DNA from: Arenicola marina
Taxonomy: Eukaryota > Annelida > Polychaeta > Arenicolidae
Assembly: GCA_964019135.1 (NCBI GenBank)
Contig: OZ025248.1
Location: forward strand, 71,120,119 to 71,184,118
Length of the DNA stretch: 64,000 nucleotides
Direction: 5' to 3'
In this document: one piece after another, positions 11,801 through 23,800 of the stretch
Numbering within the stretch: the first letter of the stretch is position 1
How the letters are laid out: every line of letters begins with the position of its first letter
Notes under the pieces: generated by a model
Databases searched by the model: none
Seen by the model: the letters and a program-made list of their open reading frames with translations, nothing else
What the model was told of the DNA's origin: nothing
Translations under genes and position numbers: made by a program

Positions 11801-14800
11801 CGAGATCTCGACTTATTATGTAGAGACCTCGACTTATTATCTCGAGATCTCGAATTATTATCTCGCGATCTCGACTTATTAAGTAGAGACCTCGACTTAT
11901 TATCTCGAGATCTTGGGTTATTAAGTAGAGACATCGACTTATTATCTCGAGATCTCTAGTTATTAAGTAGAGACCTCGATTTATTATCTCGAGATCTCGA
12001 CCTATTAAGTAGAGACCTCGACTTATTATCTCGAGATCTCGACTTATTATGTCGTGATCTCGAAGTGTTATCTCGCGATTTCGCCTAATTAAGTAGAGAC
12101 CTCCTCTTATAAAGTAGAGACCTCGACTTATTAAGTAGAGACCTCGACTTATTATCTCGAGATCTCCAGTTATTAAGTAGAGATCTCGAGTTATTATGTC
12201 GAGATCTCGACTTATTTTCTCGAGATTGCGACTTATTATCTCGAGATCTCGACTTATTAAGTAGAGACCTGGACTTACTAAGTAGAGACCTCGTCTTATT
12301 ACATAGAGACCTCTACTTATTAAGTAGAGACCTCGACATATTATCTCGAGATCTCGACTTATTAAGTCATGATGGGTGTTATTACGGGTCTCGAGTCGAG
12401 ATCTCGAGATAATAAGTCGAGCTAATAAGTCGAGGTCTCTACTTAATAAGTCGAGGTATCTACTTAATAAGTCGAGGTATCTACTTAATAACTCGAGGTC
12501 TCTACTTAATAAGTCGAAATCTCGAGATAATAAGTCGAGGTCACTACTTATATAACTGGAGATAATAAGTCGAGGTCTCTACTTAATAACTCGAGATAAT
12601 AAGTCGAGGTCTCTACTTAATAGGTCGAGATCTCTGCTTAATAAGTCGAGATCTCGAGATATTAAGTAGAACATGGTTGAAGAAAAGTTTTTAACCCATG
12701 TCCCCTAAGAGCTTCCGTATGTTCGTCTGTCCGTACCGTGGACCGGTCCCTAATCTATAACCAATAGAGACAGCACAATAACATGGGTATTACAGTAGCT
12801 ATGGCAGCACGAATACTACAAACAGATTTCACTGACTTAAACTTTACAAATTGTAAGTATATATCTATGTATGAATGTCCTGCATATCCGAGCACAATTA
12901 TACCGCCGAATATTGCCTTGCTTGATGGGCTCGAATCGCCAATTTGTAAATAAAAAGCCAGTTTGATGAGGGAAAGAATTACTAGCATGGTATGTATGGT
13001 AAGAAATCTCAATAAAATGTTTATTGATGGTTAAAAAATAAATTGACCCCATCGAAGGTTGGGTTGAAAAGGCCACGCACAGCATAGTGGCAAGCCTAAA
13101 GGCAACAAACAAGATGCACATAAAAAGAGATTTTATGAACAAATCGTGCATATATATGAAATCGCGATTACGGGGATGGTGGGTGGGGAAAAAAACCCAC
13201 TGATTATCACGGATTGAAATGAAACAGGAAAAATAAAAACGTCCACCTTGTTCTGACTCTGACCGGAAACGGGAAGCGCTAGTCCCCGTGGTTGATATAC
13301 AATGTAGGACTAACCGTGGGACACAAGCATATTGAAGTTTTAACGTTGCAAAAACTCTTTATTTATTCAATATGGCTATATTAAGTAAATGTCACTATAT
13401 TGATTAAATGTCGATAATTTTTTTAATATATCTATATTTATTAAATATATCTATATTTATTAAATATCTTAGTATTTTTTAAATATCTCTATATTTATAG
13501 ATACCAGAAATATTTAATGAATATCTATATTTATGAAATACCTCTATATTTATGAAATATCGCCATATTTCTTAAATCTCGCTATATTGTTTTTTTGTTT
13601 CTATATTTAATATAGCTAAAATATGCAAATACCACTAAATATAGGAAATACCGCAGTAAATAACATTTCTTGTATTATTGTCTACTTATTTCATCATGTT
13701 AAAATTCAATGGAACACAAATTGATTATTTATCATCTACTTTATTCATTTATTTACGTATTAAAGTAATTTTATGTGCATAATATATAGCTACCATATAC
13801 TATGTATAGCCCGCAAATATTTGTTTAAAAATGGCATCACAAAGGTGCATATTACGCCACCTCAACTTTAATTAATAGCTTTTGTATGGTGCATGGTATT
13901 ATGTTTACCGCAATGTCACTCATGCTGTATGATGATACATAATTGTCAAATGCCCTTTAGAAAACAAAAAACCGGGGTTCCTTCATCTTAAAAAGATTCG
14001 AATGCAATTAAGAAGAACAAACAGAAACACAGGAACGGCGTGAACCTGTCTAGTCATGATTTTATGGCGACCAAATGCGTCACGTGACAACGCAAAGGAG
14101 AGGCTAGGTTTCTGTGTCCAACCGTTATTCACCGAAAGGTCAGTGGATTGCACTATACTGAGGAATATAATAGAGGTATTCAATTCCCGACCTCCCGGGC
14201 CAGCGGCCCATTATATTGGCAATTTGAGCCCTGCCCATTCAATGTGCCCCCCCCCCCCCCGACCGCTTCTCGCACGCAATTCGTCTGATGAGTTACTTGG
14301 TATTTTATATAAATATTTATATGTCTCTATTTATATCTATAATAGAATATGATGAAGATATATAATCATAAAAGCCATAATCAGGCGGTGAGTACTATAC
14401 AACCACTGGATCTGGGGAGGTATTTCTATGGAATTCCTTACACATTTTACTGCCCAGATACGTGCTTAATACGCCTAAGTGTTCAGCCCTGGGTTTTGTA
14501 ACCGTTTCAATTAGATTTAATTAATAACATGTAGTGTGATTGATGATTGCGCCTTTGTTGTGCAACCGCCGATGAGGCCGAGTGGCCGGTCAGCGGGGAG
14601 GCTGAGCAACCCTCTGACGTAGGGGATGACGTCACGTCGGTTAGACCGGAACACGTGCGTAGCTATGGAAGCGGGCCGGAGCGAACGATAAAATAGATGC
14701 GCGGGCGATAGGGTGCGTGTGTGTGGGGCGGGGGGGGGGGGGTTAGATGGGCCACAATATAGCCCTCGGGCGGTGATTGAGATGGGGTGGGGGTGGTGGT

Positions 14801-17800
14801 GGGGGCTGAAGGCAATGTGTATGTAGTAGAGCAGTCATCGCGCCACAGGGCACGTGAGGCTTGGAGGCAAGCCTCTGGGGTGGGGGCGCGCTCGGTGGGG
14901 GGTGGGGGGGGCAACGATGTGAAATATCTAGGAGACTAAGTACCCCGAGCGGGTTTTGTCGCTGCTGGGGAAGAGATGAGGAAGAGACGGATGGGGGCGG
15001 GGGGGGGGGGGGCTTACATATCACCTGATGGTGGTAGTCAATCCAAGGTAGTATAGTGACACCACAGCCGGCAGCAGTCTGCTAGATCTCAATGGACCAT
15101 TATTGTACGGTAGCGTAACATCTGACAGACGTCTGGTGTCATGTCTATAGCCGCACTAACGTCCCAGCGCATGGCCCGTGACAGCCAGGCAAGCCCGGGC
15201 GACAGATATTCTGCATGCGGTCAACCTCCCTTTGTCCATATCCAGATTTATACATCTCTTCGGCTGGCATTAGGTTTCCGAAATCTGCCTGTCTCGACTC
15301 CCTCTTACTTGTTATTCACCACTGGCACACAATGGAATGGATACGCAGCCGGTCAAAGAGGTGGCAGTTTTAGTAATTGTAATGACGTTACTGAGAAAAA
15401 AAATCAATGCGAAGTTCGCGTCTATATAATTTATAACAGCCACCATCTAGACTTTTCGCTCGAGTTCGTTGTTTTGAGGGTAGAATTTCTTTTGCAATTA
15501 ATCTGGTAGAACTATGAACTGTATAAGGTCAATGTATTATAGAAATATATAATCATACAAAAATCACTTCCAGTGAAATCTGATTTCATGCATTAGTCAC
15601 AGAGAGAGAGACGGGGCTGGGGGGGGGGGGGGGTGGGGGGGGAGCTACAATATCGGATTATAATCACAGCCTGGTCATATCGTTCTCACGTATCCTTAAT
15701 CAACCCGCCCTACAATGTAAACACACATACCGTTAACAGAGGAGTAAATGAGAAATAGGGAAAAATAGTCAGTGGTTGCGAGGCCAATTAATCCTATCGT
15801 TAATAAATTAATAATTGGTTTTTATGGTTTTAAATAAAACGATATTAAGTGATAGTGATATTTGGCAGGCCTATGTTCTCCTGCTCTTCACACAGGCTGG
15901 CAGTGCATATTATATGGCAGGTATTGTGTCCTAATTTATACATGTAATTGTAATTAACTATTTGTTTTATCTATATGTACCTTGCGTCATGAGCCTCCAG
16001 GCCAGAGCGCGGTATGATACGACCGGGGGTGGTGGGCTAGAGCTTTCGCAGCAACAAGGCATGAGGGGTCCACATCCAACATATCTGGGGGGCCCACGCC
16101 AATATAGGAGTACAGGTTATACTCAGCACGGACCTTCGCACTAACCAAACCATTGCGTCTTAGGCAAAGCTATACATATTTGACAGGTGAGAACAGGTGT
16201 TTTGTGGTCCCTATTTGACCCTATTTGTTTTATTTATAATTATGCTTTAATCGCCCTGAACTTGAGTCTCCGGAATTAGGACGGTTTTCTTAAACGAGAC
16301 GAAATCGTAGTTAGCATAGTCTGACGAGGCGAAGTCATAATTAGCAGTCTGAAGCCATCTGACGCCCTGGTGTTAGCGTTTGAATTTCAAATCGCGACAG
16401 CCTTTAAAAATGATATATATAAAAGTAATTGCTCCGGTTAGGGATAACTGTATTCGACTCTATCCCCTCTTACATCCTCACTCTGCCAGCAGAGGGAGCT
16501 CGTTCCTCACATCACCTCTGCATGACCCACGTAACCGCTAACATCAAGGTTGAACGGTGCCAGCGTCACGAAGGGTTTTGCAGGGCTGTTTATAGACTGG
16601 ATTTTGTATTTTCGATGCAGAATTTGAAAAATATAGACATTAAGTTGTCTTACGATCACATGGAAAGCGAACAAATATTTAAAAATGACACGGGTTCAAA
16701 TCACTTCACGCTTTTGATCCGGATCGAACCTGAAAATATAGTAACATGGTTTCTAATTGATCAAAATCGAGTGAATTTGTTTTGTTTACGGGCACCAGTA
16801 AAGGTAACAGTTGTGTAGTTTATGCCAAACTGCGAACGCGTCTCCGATTATATTCATGTTAAATGTTCGCGTATGAAGGATAACTCTGTTGGCGTTGGGC
16901 AGAGGGACTATAGTTGGGGGGGGGGGGGGGGGGTCAAGAAGGGGTCGTATTCACAGATCACAAAGAAAAAAAAATAGATAATATAAATTTCTCGATTTCC
17001 CGATTCACGGTTATATAATATTAAAATTCACAGTTCACGATTAATGAAAATTCTTGATCACGACTGTCGGCTAATACCTCATTCCCGGTTTAAGGAGAAT
17101 TATTTTCCTCATTCCCAGTTCACGGTGAAATGAAAAGCTTATTCTCGAGGACCGGATATACCCCTTGCCCCCCCCCCCTCCCCCCGATAGTGTAAGCCGG
17201 GAGATTGCTACATCCTTAGTAGACTAGACGTTGCCAGACAAACATTGGCACCCAAGGAAATACGAGATAAATACTTAGACATACATAATGTATGCCTCCA
17301 ATTGCGCAAGGCAAACATTTATAAACCTACTGAATACAAAAACATCTGGTGGGATGGTGACAAATTTAGGAACAGAAGTCTAACAGAAACTTTATTTGCC
17401 GAAATAACGAACTATAGATATATGCCTACATGATTGCAACGTCTAGGCCTTATTGGCTTTTTCACTAGAGAAATTAAACACACCCGGTTCAGATTCTTAG
17501 ATTCAAGGTACCCTTATGGTTACTGTGTGACTCCTTTAACGCTGGGACTGTTATCTAGCTAGTCGTTGTCGCGTGGACCTGTTGGCCGTGGTGCGGTGGA
17601 ATGCAACACTTCACGACCCAGTAATAGTGTCCAGCAACACAATCCGTACCCACCCCCTCACCCCTTATCCGCTACCCCCACTACCCCCATTACCCCCTCC
17701 CCCCTTCACTTCCCTTAGTCACCTGCACCTAACTTTCATGGCACGTGCTGCGGTAATCGCTGGATTTCCACATGGTTTATGCCTGGTATAATATGTCATT

Positions 17801-20800
17801 TGCAACATACTTTTAACGACGTTATGTGCCGGACGACCGTGACGGAGGGACCTAAAATAACAACTCTCGACCATTCCAGTGGGTATTAAACTAGTCTGCT
17901 TCCGCCTGAGGAATGGGTCACACGGTCACACGTGCGAGTCTACATACGGAGTATATACTTTACATAATATTAACCTACTCATACGAAAGCGGTATTTTAC
18001 GGGGCAATGGTAATGGGGAATTGGGCTGGCAAGGAGGGACATCGGTATCTCCCAGCCTCATTCCCGTGCAGGCCCGTTAGAACGCAGTTACTCCCCCCCC
18101 CCCCCCGCCCCCCCCCAAAAAAAAAAACAAGAAAAACACATGCCTCCTGTGCCCCCCGAGGATCAGCCAATGACGACTATGGCTTAATGTTCCTGATGTG
18201 GCTACGTTACATGTGACCATCATTGTATCACATTGGAGGAGTAAGGTTTATTCTTATGAACCGCCATCTCGTTAAATTGCATCGTTTGTCCTGGTATATG
18301 AGGAATAAGACTCGCGGTGTACCGGGCAGGTTTTAACCCTAACCGCAACGTGCCAGTTTTCAAAGACGTTTTTTCGCACCCGCGTAATATAACAATGTCA
18401 TGCGAGCATGCTTAAAAAGCACCTGTCATATGACTAAGTGACTGTGTCGCCGTCACGCTCTACCTCTACATACTGCCCAGGGGGAGGGTTCTTCACCCTG
18501 TTTAGCCCTCATAGAGTATTTTGGGCAGTTTGTAAGTAGTAAATAAATATCGATTGCGCAAAAAAGCCTTCATGTGCACTTCATAGGAATAAAACCCCAA
18601 CTTTTCATTTCAAAGCCTTTTCTCGAGGGTCAACCTTGCTATATGAGTAGCCCTACGAGATGCCATGACGTACACAGCGAAAGGTCAGCGATAGATGGAG
18701 CCACTGAGACATGGATACGCCTACGCTTTGGCCTTCTGACGGGCTCAGGGAACAATGCGCCGACTGAAACAATGAATCCTGCGGCTTTCGGTTGTCCGTG
18801 ACCACTAAATAAAAGGAATATCGCGAGACAACAGCATCCTGTAAGCTGCTACCCGTGGGGGGTGAGGGGTTGGAGTGGGGGGGGGGGTCTAAATTTAGGT
18901 CTGGTGCATGGATTGATACATTGGTTGATTGATGGATAACTCTCTGTTCATGATGGAAAGTAAATATCCCTTTGCCTTCCGCCCCATTCTACCCCCCCCC
19001 ACACACACCCGGCCATAGCACACAATCAGATCGATGCCAAACATGACCCATCGTTAACATAGGGACGGTTTGTTGTGTCTCAGACCACTATTCTTTAGCA
19101 TGCCTTCTGTAATTGCTGAGCAAACTTTAATTTACAATGATTTTTCACTCTGGTGTACCCTTATTTAGGTGGCAGGACAGTATAATGTTAAAAAAAAACA
19201 AGTTTCGGTTTTGGCAGCAAGAAATCCCTTTAGTTTATTTTAATTGTAACTATTTACTACAGAGGCCGAACCAGGGGCTCCATCGGGATACGTCCTTCAA
19301 GGTGACCGTTGAATAGATCGTCACGGTATTGGTGGCCACAAAGACGATTCTATTGAGATTTTGTGGTGATGATTCAGTAAATTTTTCATCCTTGCCCTAC
19401 ATGTCTGAGGATATCATTGCACTTATATGGACTGCATTATTCCTGACATTCAGGCTTCGTTCCAACAATGACACCTGAGTCATCCACATTCAATGTGAAG
19501 TGCAAGCTAATGAGAGTATCACCCTCTTCGTGTATGTGTGGATATTGTTGAAAAAAACATATGGTGCAGGCCATGTCTAAAAAGTTAATTCTCAAGGCAT
19601 TGAGGTGTCTCCCCCCCCCCCCCATCGAGGTTCAATTAATTTAGTGACACTTTGTAAATGATACGATTTTTACGATGATCGCGTATGGAATTTCTGATGC
19701 AGAATCAGGTTTGAGCCGATGCATCAATCGGTAAGGAAGTCTCTTCCTGTCCCCCCTCCCTGGACATTAGGCCCGTGGGGGGGGGGGGGGCACTGTTCTA
19801 CAAATCTGGTGGGCGGGTTCTGCGGGTGCCCTTGATACTTGAGGGAGCGGACATTTGTGATGAAAAGATACCCCTATAGAACGGACATTTTAAAACTTCC
19901 GACCGGTGGGGGGGGGGGGCGGCTCAGAAAATGTGCGACATATATAGAGCGGGTCAACAGAAATAATACCCCTTCGGCCCGATTTTTGGCGGTAAAACGC
20001 CCCGACCTAGCGGATTTCGGAGGGGAAAGGGGGTGGGGGGTCGGCATTACCGCGGAACCCCGCGGAACCCAGCAAAGTACCTCCCACCGCGGCCCACCCC
20101 ACCGCCAGCAGGGCAGCAGGGACTATAGGGCGAAGCGGACATGCCTGTATACGCACAGCAATGTCTGCCATACGTCCGTCTGTCCTATTCTGGCCCCTTC
20201 TTTGTCTTCTGCTGTATTACATGGCGTCCGGCATGGTATGAGGCCGGCCACTTGAGGGCCACTGTCCCACCTGCATGTGGCGGTTCAAGGGTCACTTGTA
20301 TAGGCAGAGAGGGGGGGGCGGGGAGCGGGGAGTATAAACTATGATACGGCCTGGAGGAAGGAGGAGGTGGGGTGGTGGTGGTGGTGGTGGAGTGTGGGGT
20401 GGAGTTGAGAGGTCTGACCGAGTCAATGAAACAATGCAAGAACAAAACACTGCCAGGAAGAGAGTCACAACGTGAGACAGCCACGAACAGACTATTACTT
20501 CCGGTGACAAGATGCCCTTTTGAGCGGGAGCCGGCTAGCTTTAGCCCCAGTCCACATGACGGTCGTAGGCGCCCGTACGAAAATACCATTTAGAAATGTT
20601 ATAAAAAAAATTCTAAAGGTTTTTCTTTGAAAATTCTAAACGTTTCGCCATAGAGTTTCAATAACATTTCCATAGAATTTCCATAGATTTTTTCGTAGTT
20701 TCCATAGAATTTAAATAAAATTTCCATAGAGTTTCCATAGAATTTCGATAGAGTTCCCATAGAGTTTCCATAGAATTTCCGTAGAGTTTCCATAGAGTTT

Positions 20801-23800
20801 CCGTAGAATTTCGATAGAACTTCCAAAGAGTTTCCATAGAATTTCAATCGAGTTTCCATAGTTTCCACAGAGTTTCCACAGAGTTTCCATAGAGTTTCCA
20901 TAGAATTTCCATAGTTTGCATAGAGTTTCCATAGAATTTCCATATAGAGGTTCCATGGAATTTCCTTAGAATTTCCATAGAGTTTCCATAGAGCTTCCGG
21001 GGCACTCTCTGCCTTCGACTCACTCCGCTAGGGCTCCATTATATCTCTGTTGTCGCCTACTTCCTCAATGCCTTTTCCAACTCACTCGCCAGGGCGGCGC
21101 TGCGCATATTGATAGGCAAAATGCGTCGCGCATTTCTACAAATTAGTGTTGGGACCCAGCCTAAGCCTAATAACACATGAAATCAGGAGATGAAAAGAAA
21201 GAGTTCTGTCACAATTATAACCTTTTCGAGCGGGTACATGATGTTTTTTGCTGTATAAAGTACGCAAAGCTCGTTATTTTTATGTTTTATTATTGAAAAC
21301 TATAATGCCGCAAGAAATTACAGCTGATTGGACCGTTTTTCAAGAATCTTGAAATTTGCCCCCGGCCGACAGCAGCGGTATAAGCTAGCTTGCGTAGTGC
21401 CACCGTGCGGGGAGCTTGCTTCCGGGGGGCCTCCCTATTGTAGTGATTAGCGCACTCGACCGCAGATCAATAGGTCCTGGGTTCGAATCCGGGCTCGGGC
21501 ACATAAGCTGGGGCATGTTTCATCCTTTCATTCTTCATCGTCCCGAAGGTTCCTTGGGCCGATTTAGCCTTCATGTGCACAAAAGTGGCCTAAACCACCA
21601 ACATTTCATAGAATTCCATAGGGTTTCCAAAGAAAGCGCACGTCGCGGCAGTGCATAGTACAGAGTTCAAGGTCGCCCGGGGTGAGTCCAACTTCAACTC
21701 CGTCTCGGCTGAACGGGCACGGCCGTTGGGCAGACCTGCACATCTCATGCTGCTAATGTTACTGTCCAAAGGATTGGCTCCGCCGCTGCTCTCACTTCGC
21801 AGCAGGTAACCGGTGCGACAGTCAATAGGCCGGCAAGGCTTCCAAAGTTCCTTAAATGCGAAGTTTTAAGTCTTCGAATATCACCTTATATCGTGCCGTG
21901 CCGTCGGTATCCCTTCATATATCGCTTGCAGGAGTCATCATACAAAGAATATTTCAGAATTCGTCAAACCACTCGTTCGCTTGTCGCAGAGAACGTAGCC
22001 TACGTGTGTTAAACCCAGAGCTCGTTGTTGTGCCTGCCGTCAGTTGTAAGGCCGGTATGGAAACTGTTCAAACTCGATGGAGACTATGGAAACTCCATAG
22101 AACTTCAATGGAAACTCCATATAACTTTTATGGAAGCTGCATAGAACTTCTATGAAAACTCTATGGAAATGCTATATTGGAAAACGTTTAGAATTTTCAT
22201 AGAAAATCGATAGAAACCTTTAAAATAGTTTTTTAGTGACATTCTATAAGATATTTGCCTTACGGGGTTTAATTATATCTGATAAACTTAATGCCATGAT
22301 TCGCGTAATAAATCTAGGCAGAGAGAATGACCTTCATGTATCCTTTCACATAAAGAGTACTTCTACAAACCTGCAAACGTACCTGATCATAACCGGCTAC
22401 GAGAGGATAAAAATGGCTTTGTCGAAATATTATCTCTATATACGTTCTATAGAAACCAATTGCTCTATAGAAGTATCCATACATCTTCTATAGAAATAAT
22501 ATTTTCTATAGAAATATCTGTTTATGTTCTATAGAAAATAATTGTCCTATAGAATTATGTACAAACGTTCTATAGAAAATCATATTTCTATAGATTTTCT
22601 ATAGAAATTCTATGGAGTTCTATAAAATGTTTTGCTACTGGCGCGTGGACTCAGATGCGCGTAGACTCAGATGCACGTAAGTTTTTCCAGTTGGGGCTAG
22701 TAGAACTGGATGACCGGGAAAGCTCCAGTGGGTGTTCCTAATATGGCTGTGTTAGAACTTGTTTTGATTGCATATTTTAAAGAGGCGGTAAAAAATGAAC
22801 GTGAAAATGCGGTCAAAGCGTAGAAGAGCACTCGTGGGAGAACGGACTTTATTTTTAACCCCGGGCTGGCTTTTGCATAGTCGGCTGTCATATACATATA
22901 TACATGTTGGGGATTCTGTGAGGTCTCTTGTGAGGCAGGGCGGGAAGATGGCGGAGAGGTCGGAGTCCAACTGATCACACCGCCCCTCTGACTGATTGGA
23001 ATACAATTATCACAAGTAGGGGGGGGGGGGGAGATATCTTTTCCGATATCAGGGTGGGATACCTTTTGCAATATCCGCCATCGGCATCCAGGAATTCCAG
23101 GAGATCCGCGATTAGCTGTTGGCAATTTTTGAGGATCGTTATCCTTACAATTCCTGGTTCAACGCGAATAACGTTTGCCTATTTACCGCCATCCGTTATA
23201 GCAGTGTGTCTCGATATTCGCGATATCACCATTAAGGTTTATTTTTTCGCGAACAGCTTTAATACGTCCTAATCTTGGAGATTCGATATTGCTCTCTGTA
23301 ATTCATGGGGACTCGCGATTCAGAGGGGGTATCCCCCACCTCCCTCTACATGTAGGGAAGAGACGAATTAAGGGTATGTTCAGCAACTGGCCACTGCGTT
23401 CCTCTGATAGCAATACAATTATTGCAGGGAATACGAAAACGTTTCTGCTAACTGGTTAACGTGTTAAAGGGAACCGCCAGCCTCGCCTCTAACGCTGCTT
23501 TACCGATTCATATAATACTCAATTGTCCATATTCCAAATTATAGAGTTTTTCGTTCTATCTGTAACACACAATAAAATTTAGAAGTGACCGCCATGCACG
23601 ATTTAGCCGCCTACCCGGCGGCGGCAGCCCTTTTTGGAGGCGCGTCCGCGATTGACCAATCAGTAGGCGATACTCTAATTTATTCAAACCGGAAATTGCG
23701 CCTATTGTGTGAGCAAAACAAGAGCGCGTGATAATCGCTAATACAAATAGCTGCGATTCTAACTCCAATCATAGCATGGTTGCGGAGTCAATCTTCGCAA

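Noticed and set aside
12755-13151. Hydrophobic minus-strand frames suggesting a membrane protein
   Set aside because: They are AT-rich sequence effects; no exon borders and no family resemblance.
15141-15509. 122-codon plus-strand frame
   Set aside because: No domain or supporting start context, and it lies within the large intron.
16429-16818. 129-codon plus-strand frame with ordinary composition
   Set aside because: It starts at a non-ATG triplet, has no recognisable motif or splice context, and sits inside intron 1 of the peptide gene. A relic cannot be excluded.
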